From contig CM076849.1 of assembly GCA_039519185.1 (NCBI GenBank), positions 110,737,806 through 110,801,805 on the forward strand: a stretch of 64,000 nucleotides of DNA. The letters are read 5' to 3'. Of this stretch, positions 54,173-64,000 are shown in pieces. The position numbers and the translations under genes are program-made. The notes under the pieces are model-generated. The model was given only the letters and a program-made list of their open reading frames with translations. It did no database searches and had not been told where the DNA came from. How positions within the stretch are numbered: position 1 is the first letter of the stretch; each line of letters starts with the position of its first letter. The DNA comes from Astragalus membranaceus (lineage: Eukaryota > Streptophyta > Magnoliopsida > Fabales > Fabaceae).

Positions 54173-54580
54173 CCCTTCATATTTGTGGTTTTTTTTACAG
54201 AGAAACAGGGGAAAGCAAAGGCGACGAAGCACGGTTAGCCGGTGCGACTCTTGGAGTCATTGAAGACCGAGTTTCATGTTTTAGACCTTTGTCCCATTTA
54301 GTGTTTCTATGTTATCGATTGTATAACGATCATGTATCAATTGTAAATCGTTTCCGCTACTTTATGTTTTGAGTATTGAACACCAGGATTATGTACGAGT
54401 CTTAAGTATAGAAACTTAAGCATTTACAGGAAGTGTATGAGGTTCAGAGAACCATTTGATATGTATTATCGAAAGTTTTAGTTGTGTTCAATATTTCAAT
54501 ATCAGGAAGTTACTCTGATGTATGCCATTTAGTGCATTTCGGTGATTCTATATGTTAGAATTTATCGGGGTGTTACATTA

Positions 54581-54592
54581 TGGTATCAGAGC
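54581..54592 (+). other. E3 primer-binding site, initiator tRNA-Met
   Basis: TGGTATCAGAGC, three bases after the 5' LTR. Confidence 0.92.
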
Positions 54593-54726
54593 AGTTCGAC
54601 CTAGTCGGGCTTAGTTTAGTTTAGGGTTGAGTCGATTCCTTGTTAGTCCTTGTTGTGATTACACTTGTGATGCTAAGAGACATTGAGCCTGATCAACTCA
54701 ATACTTGGTGTATCATAAGCGGAATT

Positions 54727-55100
54727 ATGGAAGGATGACCAAGACGTAGTCCTCGACCAAGACCGAAGTTCCTTAAAACCCGTTTCATCTTAGGGAATAC
54801 TGTAAAGGATAAGGTAGTTAAGCCATCAACTCCGAATGCAAAGTTAAAAGGCAGCCGATCAAGGGAAAGAAAGTGCAGTTGTATGATTCCTCAAGATTCT
54901 CCAAGTGTTTTGCTGGTAGGAAGCCCAAGAGGTGGATGTCGTCCTAGTGCGACTCAGTGGTAATGTTTTAAGAAAAAGGGTCACTCAATCCAGAGTGCCC
55001 AAAAAGAGGAAAAGAAAGAGTCAGATCAGCCTACTTCAGCTCGAGAGAGGGTCTACACTGCAGATGCTCAGAAAGTCAAGGCTACAGACACTCCACCGAG
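54727..55100 (+). pseudogene. E3 gag remnant
   Basis: A degraded start at 54727 (ATGGAAGGATGACC, equivalent to E1's MAGRGRR) is followed within ~350 bases by a basic stretch and QKVKATDTP-like sequence that in E1 lies just before the protease. The capsid, knuckle and protease core (about 1 kb in E1) are missing. Nothing here could be functional. Confidence 0.65.
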
Positions 55101-55103
55101 AAT

Positions 55104-58100
55104 GTGGATATTGTCCTAAGTATAAGTTGGATGACCGCCAACCATGTGAATATTGATTGTTTTCACCGGACTATCGGTTTCGCCTCCGAGTCAATGGAGC
55201 TACAGCCGACCAATCCTGAAGTTGTTATTTCTTTTACTTCAGCCAGTAACTGTTTGTTTCAAGGCGCAGAAGCTTATGTCATGACGTTGTCTGCATCCAC
55301 TGAGACAGGTCTAGATTTATCTTCTGCGCAAGTTGCTAATGAATTTCCTGATGAAGTTCCTTCGTTTCCTCCGGATCGTGAGGTGGAGTTTTCTATAGGG
55401 TTAGCTCCAGGCACTGGACCAATTTCTATAGCCCCGTATAGAATGTCGCCGTTAGAGTTGAGGGAATTGAAAGTCCAATTGGAAGAGCTAATTTCCAAAC
55501 GGTTTATCCGGCCGAGTGCCTCACCATGGGGTGCTCCAGTGTTGCTTGTCAAGAAGGAGGACGGAAGTATGAGATTGTGTATTGATGATCGTCAGTTGAA
55601 TAAGGTGACTATCAAGAACAAGTACCCTCTACCGAGGATTGATGATTTGTTAGACCAATTGAGGGGAGCTTCTGTATTCTCAAAGATTGATTTGAGGTCT
55701 GGCTATCACCAAATCAGGGTTCGAGCTTTGGACGTCCCGAAGACCGCTTTCCGTACGAAGTATGGACACTATGAATTTGTAGTGATGCCCTTCAGTTTGA
55801 CCAATGCTCCAGCCATATTCATGGACTATATGAATCGGATTTTTAAATCCCTATCTGGATCAGTTTGTGGTAGTGTTCATTGATGATATCTTGGTGTTCT
55901 CTAAAACGATTGAGGAGCATGTGCAACATCTCCGAATTGTTCAGAACGTACTCCGAGAGAAGAAGTTGTACGCTAAGCCGTCCAAATGTGATTGTTGGAT
56001 GCCTGAAGTTAAGTTTCTGGGCCATGTGATATCTAGGGCTGGTGTTGCAGTGGACCCCAGTAAGATCGAAGCTGTGGTAGACTGGGAACAGCCGTCCACG
56101 GTTACTGAGGTAAGAAGTTTCTTGGGATTAGCTGGGTATTATCGAAGATTCATTCAAGGATTTTCCCAGCTGGTTCTTCCACTCACTAGGTTAACTCGCA
56201 AGGGTCAGCCGTTTGTTTGGGACTCAGACTGTGATAATTGTTTCGCGGAATTGAAGAATCGTTTGACTTCTGCACCTGTCCTGATTCTTCCAGATCCGTC
56301 CGTAGGATTCCAAATCTATTGCGATGCCTCTGGTAAGGGTTTGGGATGTGTCCTAATGCAGAGTCAACAAGTAGTTGCTTATGCCTCCAGGCAGTTGAAG
56401 CCGCATGAAGAGAATTACCCAACTCATGATTTAGAGTTGGCAGCGATTGTGTTTGCCCTGAAGATTTGGAGACACTACCTGTATGGTTCTCGTTTCGAAG
56501 TCTTTAGTGACCACAAGAGCCTTAAGTATTTGTTTGACCAAAAGGAGCTGAACAACAGACAGAGGAGATGGGTAGAATTCCTGAAGGATTGCGATTTTGA
56601 ATTGAAGTACCAACCTGGTAAGGCTAATGTTGTGGCCGATTCCTTAAGTAGAAAGTCTATCCACACTGCAGAGTTGATGATGCACGAGATGTCTTTGTTG
56701 GAATCGTTTAGAGACCTCAACTTGAGAGTTAAGTCAAGAAGGAACAGGTTGGTGTTGAGGCATATTCAGATTTCATGTTCCTTGAGAAATCTGATTCGCT
56801 CAGCCCAAGAAGGTGATGTAGAGCTGCAAGCGCAGAAGAGATTGCCGAGTTACACCGAAGACGGTGATGGCGTAATTTGCTTTGATGGTAGAATCTGTGT
56901 GCCGAATGATGAGAATGTGAAGAGACAAGTTTTAGAGGAGGCTCATAAGAGTCAGTTCTCAATACATCCTGGGTCTACCAAGATGTATCGAGATTTGAGG
57001 CAATTGTACTAGTGGCCGGGTATGAAAGTAGATATTGCAGAGTTTGTGTCTCGATGCTTGACTTGTCAAAGGGTTAAGATAGAGCACCAGAAGCCAGGTG
57101 GCCAGTTGCAACCGTTGAATGTACCTGAATGGAAATGGGAAAGCATATCTATAGATTTTGTCATGGGATTGCCACGGTCCCAAGCCGGAAATGATTCTAT
57201 TTGGGTAGTGGTGGACCGCCTGACCAAGTCCGCTCATTTTATTTCAGTGCGTTCGAATCACAAGGTTGCTAAGTTAGCAGATGAGTATCTCAAGAATATT
57301 GTGAAGTTGCATGGAATCCCTACAAGTATCATCTGTGATCGAGATCCCAAGTTCACATCTCGATTTTGGAGAGCATTGAACATGGCGTTGGGAACAACGG
57401 TGTGTGTTAGCACCGCTTACCATCCACAGACAGACGGGCAGACTGAGAGAACGATTCAGACATTGGAGGATATGTTGAGGGCTTGTGTACTCGATAGTAG
57501 AGGCAGATGGGAGGATCATCTTCCATTGGTGGAATTTTCATACAACAGCAGTTACCATTCTAGTATCGGAATGGCTCCATATGAAGCATTGTATGGAAGG
57601 AAATGTAGAACACCATTGTGTTGGTGGGATGTAGGTGAGCAGAGATTGTTGGGACCGGATTTGGTCCGCGGAACTACAGAGAAGATCCGTCAGATAAGAG
57701 AACGGATGAAGGCCGCGCAGAGTCGACAGAAGAGTTATGCGGATAAGAGAAGAAGACCGTTAGAATTCAAAGAAGGAGACCATGTCTTTTTGAGACTTTC
57801 TCCAACCATCGGGACCGGTATCGCATTGCGAGCAAAGAAGCTCAGTCCTCGGTATGTTGGACCCTTCCAGATTATCGAGCGAATTGGGTCTGTAGCGTAT
57901 CGCATTGCATTACCTCCCGAATTGTCCAGATTACATGATGTGTTTCATGTATCGCCGTTAAGGAAGTAGATTCATGACCCGAATCAACCATTAAGTTATG
58001 AAGCGATCGACATCAGACCGGATTTATCTTACCAGCCTACTCCAATCAGAAACATCGAACGTGGCGAGAAAACGCTCCAGACGAGATCAATTCCTATTGT

Positions 58101-58191
58101 CAAGGTGCTTTGGGACGGTGCATCACCCGGCGAAGCGACATGGGAAGTAGAGGAGAATATGCGGGTGGAATATCCCTATCTTTTCGGTTGA
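55104..58191 (+). pseudogene. E3 pol: RT, RNase H, integrase and chromodomain with three breaks
   Basis: 55104-55883: end of the protease region (ISWMTANHVNIDCF) and RT up to NRIFKS. A one-base shift at ~55846-55852 then moves the frame. 55867-57012: FIDDILVFS, RNase H (YCDASGKGLG) and the integrase zinc region (HKSQFSIHPGSTKMYRD). A TAG at 57010-57012 replaces the first Trp of the usual WWPG. 57022-57966: integrase core (DFVMGLP, DRDPKF, QTERTIQ). A second TAG at 57967-57969 stands where E1 has Tyr. After it the chromodomain continues (VKVLWDG, TWEVEENM, YPYLF) to TGA at 58189. The protein is close to E1's. Inactive. Confidence 0.92.
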
Positions 58192-58230
58192 GGTACGTTT
58201 TGTCAATTTTGAGGACAAAATTTATAAAAT

Positions 58231-58240
58231 TTGGGGTGAT
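58231..58240 (+). other. E3 polypurine tract
   Basis: TTGGGGTGAT before the 3' LTR, preceded by a TTTTGAGGACAAAATTT box as in E1. Confidence 0.7.
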
Positions 58241-60372
58241 TGTAACATCCCCAATTTCGCTAATTTAAATTATTTAAATTAGCAAGAGGTCGAGATGATT
58301 AATTAGCATTATTGATTAATTATGATATGGTGAGCTAATTGGGATTTTAAGCAAATAGGAGCACAGGGGTATTTTCGTCTTTTCCACACATTAATGAGTT
58401 TGGGCTAAACCATCCTCCACAGAACATAACTATATGCAATATGTGATTATTGTATAAGTATTGTGTGATTAAAATTGACTTAAGAAGAAATTAAGGAAGT
58501 TTAAGCCAAAATTGGACATAAGGGCATTATGGTCATTTTGCCCCTTTTTAAGTGAGCTTCAGCTGACCCAAAAACAAAACAACACCACTCATGTGACACT
58601 TTCATTTTCAGCTGAAAACAGAAAGTAAAGAGAAGAGAAAACATGGAGCTTGAGAGAGAGGAGGGCGTGAGAAAGAGTGGAAGGGGAGGAACTCAATTCT
58701 TGATGCATGTGTTCGATTCTTGGCTCATTAGAACCAGCTCAACCTCCTCTACCTTCTGATACCAAGAGCACAGCCCACACCCATCTCTAACTCTATTCAC
58801 CAATGATGCACCTTCAAGCTCAAATGGAGAAGATAAGGAGGTTTTATGGAGCCTTGATGTCTTGCATGTCTATTTGAGACTAGATGGTAAGTAAAACTGA
58901 GTTTGCCTTGATGATTGTACTAGTTAGAAGAGAGTTTCAGTAACTAGAAGTGTTTGAGGTTTATATTGGAGCTCAAATTCGTGGTTATAAATGGTTGAGG
59001 ATTGAGGTTACAAGTTCAACAAAAGTTCAGCTGGAAACGCGTAGGAACCCTATTCGGTATTTTACGAATATCTCTCTGTACACTACTCCGATGATCGTGA
59101 TTGTTGTCCCTCTGGAAACTAGACACAAAGATCTTCATTTTGGGCACAAGAACCGTATAAATTCATGGAGAAATGGAGGAGATATCATGTCCCCAAATTT
59201 CGGATTCAGAATCAAGCACTGTCCTGGACCAGTCACCTTGTTTCGAGTGTATCTCCCAGGTTACTGGATGCATGCGTGTGAACTTTTGACCATCAGAAAG
59301 TAGATAATGGGCACTGGTTTGAAGGGTTTTGGCCACGATTTGACCAAGATACACGTGTTACAAAACCACTCACTGATTCTGGAAAACGGATGCGAAATTG
59401 GAAGTGTCGGTTCCTCAAATTTCGGATCGAATCGCCAAAGTTCGAGAGACGCCAATTCCGTAGTCAAGGAGGAAGTTCAGTAGCTGGATTTGTGATTGGT
59501 TGCTGTTCCGAAGTTCAGTTTCGAGTATCGGACGAGTTCAGTGCGAGTACGTGATTACGGGGATTGTTCGAGAGGTTACGGTTCGTGAGGACGTGATTTC
59601 TCGCGAGGTCGTCAAATCGGTGAGTTCTATACTCGCTTAGGGACGTTTTGTTGTTGAGTCATGTTATTTTCTGAAATGATATTATGGAAAATCCGCTTTG
59701 TGAAAACTTAACGAAAACATTTTTATTGAAAAACCGTAAATTGCATAATTGCTCGAATTGATTGGATTGTCGATTTATGATATATATTGTTTGACTGTTT
59801 AATCGCTTTCCCTGGTCTGGAATAATAACTGTTATGTTGGGATATCGATCGGAACGAAATTGGAATCGGAATGGAATTTACTCATGAAAAGTCTGTTTTC
59901 TGGAAAACGGATGGAGACGCACGGATAGTGTGCCTCTGTGCACGGGTCGTGCGCCCCCATCTGATGTTACACGAACTGAGTTTTTAAACACACACGGATC
60001 ATGCGCCTAGTCGCACGGGTCGTGTGTATCCTTCTAGAACTTTTATTCAACAACGCCCGGATCGTGCGCCTAGTCGCACGGGTCGTGCGTATCTTTCTGG
60101 AAATCTTTACATCTTTGTTCAACAGCGCACGGGTCGTGCGCCTACACGCACGGGTCGTGTGAGACCTTCTGATCTTCAAATTCAAAGTACCTTTTTATCC
60201 GTTCCAAATGATTCCAATTCCCTTCTAATCCTTTCCCCAAGGTCCCCCAACAATGTAAAGATACCGATGTCATGTGATTGAACATGTTTACTAGAAAACT
60301 TGTGTATTATGAACAAAATGGAAGACCGTACTTAGAGAACGCGAGAGAACATATGTCAAGAAATAATAATAA

Positions 60373-60579
60373 TACACGGTACTTGACTGATATGATACAC
60401 GGTACTTGACTGATATGATACACGGTACTTGACTAATATGATACACGGTACTTGACTGATATAATACACGGTACTTGACTGATATGATACACGGTACTTG
60501 ACTGATATGATACACGGTACTTGACTGATATGATACACGGTACTTGACTGATATGATACACGGTACTTGATTGTGATGA
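60373..60579 (+). repeat. 23-bp tandem array, 9 copies
   Basis: Same unit as 53544-53773, one copy fewer and more homogeneous. Confidence 0.95.
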
Positions 60580-60959
60580 CTAACAGCCCATTGCGGGTAC
60601 ATGGATATATAATGTTTAATAAATACAAGAGGAAGAAGGGTGACGACCCTTAGGGGTTAGCATACTAGGGGAGGGGAAGTCATGAGCCCCAAAACCTAGA
60701 CTCAAGAATGTTTCGCCCACTAGAAATAGCGGGATGGGTTCACCAAAGTCAAAGAAGTGCCTATAAAATAGGTAAACTGAGGTGTTATGCTAAAAACATG
60801 GAACAAAAGATTGTATGCTGCATGTGTCGCTTAGGAGGGCCATGAGCATAAATGATGCAAGAACTTAATATATTTCCACGTGGTTGCTTTTAGGGCCACG
60901 AGTTTAAAGCAAGGCATAATGAACAGTTAGAGTTAGTAAGGGGTCTCGATAGGACTCAC

Positions 60960-60978
60960 TGAGATAATGTTTATCTCA
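60960..60978 (+). other. LTR stem-loop TGAGATAA/TTATCTCA
   Basis: 3' LTR copy of the 54154-54172 hairpin. Confidence 0.62.
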
Positions 60979-61385
60979 CCCTTCATATTTGTGGTTTTTT
61001 TTTTACAGAGAAACAGGGGAAAGCAAAGGCGACGAAGCACGGTTAGCCGGTGCGACTCTTGGAGTCATTGAAGACCGAGTTTCATGTTTTAGACCTTTGT
61101 CCCATTTAGTGTTTCTATGTTATCGATTGTATAACGATCATGTATCAGTTGTAAATCGTTTCCGCTACTTTATGTTTTGAGTATTGAACACCAGGATTAT
61201 GTACGAGTCTTAAGTATAGAAACTTAAGCATTTACAGGAAGTGTATGAGGTTTAGAGAACCATTTGATATGTATTATCGAAAGTTTTAGTTGTGTTCAAT
61301 ATTTCAATAACAGGAAGTTACTCTGATGTATGCCATTTAGTGCATTTCGGTGATTCTATATGTTAGAATTTATCGGGGTGTTACA

Positions 61386-61600
61386 CTTATCCTACGTGGC
61401 AGTCCACGTAGGCAATGCACTGTTCCTCTTTCTTCCTCCCTCACCCCTCCCCCCACCACCTACCCACTCAGCTCACTATTTCCTCTTCCTTTCCCTCCGT
61501 CAGCCACCAACGGCCACCCCACAACCACCTCCCTCCCTTTCCCTCCGTCAGCCACCAACGGCCACCCCACAGCCACACCAACTAGTCACTCATACATAGG
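61386..61600. repeat. E3 target duplicate, palindrome and pyrimidine-rich duplication
   Basis: CTTAT target copy, then the palindrome CCTACGTGG-CAGT-CCACGTAGG (61391-61412). A C/T-rich stretch follows, in which TTTCCCTCCGTCAGCCACCAACGG... occurs twice (near 61491 and 61539). It is the continuation of the repeat at 43691-43865 for at least its first part. Confidence 0.6.
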
Positions 61601-61769
61601 TGTGTTGGTTGAACAATATGAGGGAGGCTTAGGACAACGAGGCTATATAGCATTAGGCCCAAAAAGTGTTCAACTTTTTACTGGTTCTAGTACTATGTCA
61701 TATAGATTGATAGTTGCATTATCATTGTCTCATCGAAGCCTTAAGTTTGACATTACTTTTCGTGAATGA
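61590..61769 (+). CDS. Unrecognised coding-like tail, partial
   Basis: A plus-strand frame ends GVLVEQYEGGLGQRGYIALG, then KSVQLFTGS, then YRLIVALSLSHRSLKFDITF and a TGA at 61767. The composition is balanced, unlike the low-complexity frames nearby, so it may be the last exon of a gene or a captured or viral fragment. I do not recognise the family. The frame upstream of ~61590 is repeat-derived. Confidence 0.3.
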   Translation, partial: SYIGVLVEQYEGGLGQRGYIALGPKSVQLFTGSSTMSYRLIVALSLSHRSLKFDITFRE

Positions 61770-62304
61770 AAAAATACATATTGCATGAGTAGTTGAACGT
61801 TTGATTATCATTTTAGTCCCTTTTGAATTGAATGCTCAATGTAAAACAATAATATGGTGAGTGTGTAGTTAAACATTTAATTCCCATTTTCATTTCTTTC
61901 AAATTCAAGGCCGGCGTAGGACAATAATTTGTGAGTGATCTGTTCCACTATTCAATACTAATACTGTTGAGTTAATTATGTAAGTTTTAATTCTAGTTTT
62001 CATTTCAAAGATATTTAACTAGTGTGTATTTCTTTAATTATCTGTTATGTATAATAAAATTTTAATATCTTTACATCATCTCTAATTTTTAATTTTTTAC
62101 TTTTCTTTAATCATAGCATTCTTTTGAAATCTTGAAGTGAGTTATCAAAGTAAGGATAGCAAATTAGCACTTCAACACACACACACAGATATATTAAAGA
62201 ATACAGAAATATTAGATTATTTTCAATAATATATGTATTTTTGAAGTGAGTTATCAAAGTATGGATAGCAAATTAGCACTTCAATACACTCACACAGGTA
62301 TTTG
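61770..62304. other. AT-rich intergenic DNA with a ~109-bp tandem duplication
   Basis: GAAGTGAGTTATCAAAGTA(A/T)GGATAGCAAATTAGCACTTCAA, split here as GAAGTGAGTTATCAAAGTA and GCAAATTAGCACTTCAA, occurs at 62133 and again at 62242, each followed by an (AC)-rich run. No coding signal elsewhere. Confidence 0.7.
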
Positions 62305-62380
62305 TATGAAGGAGGGGGTGTTCTTAATCAAAAACAACACTCGGTGTGGTGGAGGGACTTGAAAGCTTTGGATGGGTGTT
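62305..62380 (+). pseudogene. Short LINE ORF2-like scrap
   Basis: Encodes LNQKQHSVWWRDLKAL, resembling the WWRDL string between RT and zinc-binding domain of plant LINEs. Cut off by the LTR beginning at 62381. Very short, so uncertain. Confidence 0.3.
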
Positions 62381-62699
62381 TGATAGCCTCGCAAGTGCAC
62401 GAGTCGTATCGCGTAATAAAAGAGTTATCGATCCACAGGGAGAGCCTAGGTGAATACCAATTTAATTTTTCAAAGTTGATTAACTGAAAAGAAAGTGTTT
62501 TTAGAAAGAAGGAATGTTTTAGTAAAGTCTACTCACTCATGATCATTGTAGACAAAATAGGAGAAAAGAAAATAAGAGAAGAAAACATAAAGTTAAATAG
62601 CGAGAAAATAAAAGAAAGCGGTAAAGTGCAAAAATCATAAATAGCGGAATTGTAAATGACAAGAAAGTAAATTGCTTGAAAAGTAAATTGCAACTAATT

Positions 62700-63125
62700 T
62701 AAATGACTTGGAAAGTTAAAGAGCAAGGAAAGTAAATGAGCAAGAAACTAAATGACTTGGAAAATAAAAGTGCAAGAAAGTAAATGACTTGGAAAATAAA
62801 GGTGCAAGAAATTAAATAGCAAGAAAAGTAAATGACTTGGAAAATAAAGGTGCAAGAAATTAAAGGAGCAAGAAAGTAAATGACTTGGAAAATAAAGGTG
62901 CAAGAAATTAAAGGGGCAAGAAAGTAAATGACTTGGAAAATAAAAGGGCAAGAAAGTAAATGACTTGGAAAATAAAGGTGCAAGAAATTAAATAGCAAGG
63001 AAAGTAAATGACTTGGAAAATAAAGGTGCAAGAAATTAAAGGAGCAAAAAAGTAAATGACTTGGAAAATAAAAGGGCAAGAAAATAAATAGCAAGAATTT
63101 AAAGGGCAAGAAAGTAAATAAACAA
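62700..63125. repeat. Tandem array AAATGACTTGGAAAATAAA
   Basis: About nine units of two sizes (~31 and ~50-60 bases) sharing GTAAATGACTTGGAAAATAAA and GCAAGAAA. Long minus-strand Phe/Leu-rich frames across it are artefacts. Confidence 0.9.
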
Positions 63126-63465
63126 GAATCATAAAAAGCATGAAGAGTAAATTGAAGTCATGAACCTTAGAGGAAACCTTGTCATTGATTTTCTAACAAA
63201 ATTCAAGCTTGGTTACAAGTGAGGATCAAGCCTCTATTTATAGGAAAATATGAGGGGCAAAATGGTCCAAAAGAGGAAAAAGTGGCAAATCAAGTTGTCC
63301 AAGGTAGTCATCAAAAAGCCATCCTCAAGTGGGCAAAAATATCCATCAACAAGTGGGCAAAAATATCCACAAGTGGGTGCATCCAATTTTGACTGCATTT
63401 TGGCCCCCTTGGCGCCCATGGTGCCCTGTCCTGCGCCAGTCCTGCACCAGTTTGTGTTGCTGTCG

Positions 63466-63845
63466 AATTCTGAAAGATAGATGCTGTCGAATTCTGGGAG
63501 ACAGATGTAGTCGAATTCTGACAGATGCAGTTGAATTCTGGGAGACAGATGCTGTCGAATTCTAACCTGCTGAGACAGATGCTGTCGAATTCTAACCTGC
63601 TGAGACAGAAGCAGTCGAAATCTGGAAGACAGATGCAGTCGAATTCTGACAGATGCAGTCGAATTCTGACAGATGCAGTCGAATTCTGGAAGACAGATGC
63701 AGTCGATTTCTGACAGATGCAGTCGAATTCTGGGAGACAGATGCTGTCGAATTCTAACAGATGCAGTCGAATTCTGGGAGACAGATGCTGTCGAATTCTA
63801 ACAGATGCAGTCGAATTCCAACCTGTTGAGGCATAAGCAGTCGAA
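63466..63845. repeat. Tandem array GACAGATGC(A/T)GTCGAATTCT
   Basis: About fourteen units of 20-41 bases, each with GTCGAATTC (EcoRI-site core GAATTC) and most with AGACAGATGC; longer units add AACCTGCTG. Confidence 0.92.
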
Positions 63846-63973
63846 ATTGCTTCAAAATAAAACCTGAAGATAAAAAGTAAACATTTGCAGTAAAATATAT
63901 CAAAAATATAATTAAAATACTAAAAAGACTTAATAAAATAACTATTAAAAAGACTCTAAAAATAGACTTATCA

Positions 63974-64000
63974 AACTCCCCTATGCTTGAACCTTTGCTT
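63974..64000 (-). other. Polypurine tract and start of retroelement interior
   Basis: Minus strand ...GCATAGGGGAGTT just before the LTR. The remaining bases are interior sequence with no other feature visible. Confidence 0.6.

Larger units (their letters stand above)
51716..54577 (+). repeat. E3 5' LTR, second part
   Basis: Resumes CAGCTGACCC after E4 and runs to GGGGTGTTACA. Contains the CpG block of CACGG(G/A)TCGTGCG modules (53066-53332), the 23-bp array (53544-53773) and the hairpin (54154-54172). A 117-codon frame at 52106-52459 is open in both E3 LTRs but has no recognised homology. Confidence 0.93.
43866..61385 (+). mobile_element. E3: Ty3/gypsy chromovirus (Tekay-like), defective, hosting E4
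   Basis: LTRs 43866-54577 (split by E4 at 44185-51710) and 58241-61385; target duplication CTTAT perfect at 43861-43865 and 61386-61390. A tRNA-Met primer site and a polypurine tract are present. The interior is only 3.66 kb against ~4.6 kb in E1: most of gag and the protease core are gone, and pol has a frameshift and two stop codons. The LTR sequence is related to the E1 LTR and to the LTR at 1-1875. Confidence 0.95.
58241..61385 (+). repeat. E3 3' LTR (3145 bp)
   Basis: TGTAACATCCCC...GGGGTGTTACA. It differs from the 5' LTR by roughly 1-3% depending on region, plus indels: the CTACATAATGG-type 15-base segment near 52461 is absent here, one CpG module is missing (59925-60168), and a GATATCGATCGGAACG insertion is present near 59842. 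Confidence 0.95.
62381..63973 (-). mobile_element. LTR of another retrotransposon, element continues past window
   Basis: Plus-strand edges are TGATAGCCTC at 62381 and GACTTATCA at 63973, giving TGATA...TATCA inverted ends. Beyond the right edge comes AACTCCCCTATGC (minus: GCATAGGGGAGTT), a polypurine tract, so this is the 3' LTR of a minus-strand element whose body lies to the right. GCAAGTGCACGAGTCG followed by ATCGATCCACAGGGAG near the left edge is a sequence seen in plant LTR elements. It contains two tandem arrays. Lineage not assigned. Confidence 0.7.

Noticed and set aside
62699..63141. Membrane-protein-like minus frames (Phe/Leu-rich, 136 codons)
   Set aside because: Direct consequence of the AAATGACTTGGAAAATAAA array.

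Overview
The window is nuclear DNA of a flowering plant, most likely a eudicot with a large repeat-rich genome. The evidence is chromovirus-type Ty3/gypsy elements primed by initiator tRNA-Met, L1-type LINEs with a plant-style RVT_3 RNase H, a CACTA transposon and endogenous caulimovirid (pararetrovirus) pieces. The species cannot be named from this sequence. I found no ordinary host gene, tRNA, rRNA or CRISPR array. Nearly everything is transposable-element DNA, stacked by repeated insertion.

Layout. 1-1875: 3' part of a chromovirus LTR inserted in LINE-1 (1876-~7400, +, decayed). ~7400-8203 and 17363-~18245: one minus-strand endogenous pararetrovirus split by chromovirus element E1 (8204-17362, minus; gag-pol open except for one stop codon). 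18262-18645: LINE scrap. 18717-19500: very decayed LTR. 19690-20025: CT microsatellite. ~20470-42661: LINE-2 (minus), interrupted by a non-autonomous CACTA element (23538-24431) and by a 17.3-kb Tat-like Ty3/gypsy derivative (25333-42591, minus). The Tat-like element has lost pol, keeps gag remnants, carries several tandem arrays and has a spliced-looking ORF on its antisense strand. Chromovirus E2 (27195-36895, +) sits inside it, with an intact 1462-aa gag-pol, a perfect 5-bp target duplication and LTRs about 0.3% apart. ~42662-42836: coat-protein-region scrap of a pararetrovirus. 43866-61385: chromovirus E3 (+, defective) with a perfect target duplication; its 5' LTR holds E4 (44185-51710, minus), a non-autonomous element with a non-coding interior and its own perfect target duplication. 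61386-64000: unclassified DNA, a small LINE scrap and a tandem-repeat-rich LTR of another retroelement that runs out of the window.

How the parts relate. Insertion order can be read from target-site duplications and LTR divergence: LINE-2 is older than the Tat-like element (LTRs differ by several percent), which is older than E2 (~0.3%); E3 (about 1-3%) is older than E4 (~0.6%). E2 is the only element here that looks able to supply all proteins. E4 shares its primer-binding site and polypurine-tract context with E2, so E2-type proteins could in principle mobilise it. Recurrent themes are a CpG-rich block in the middle of each chromovirus LTR, a co-varying hairpin near the 3' end of the E1/E3-type LTRs, and family-specific short tandem repeats. 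LTR divergences were counted by eye.
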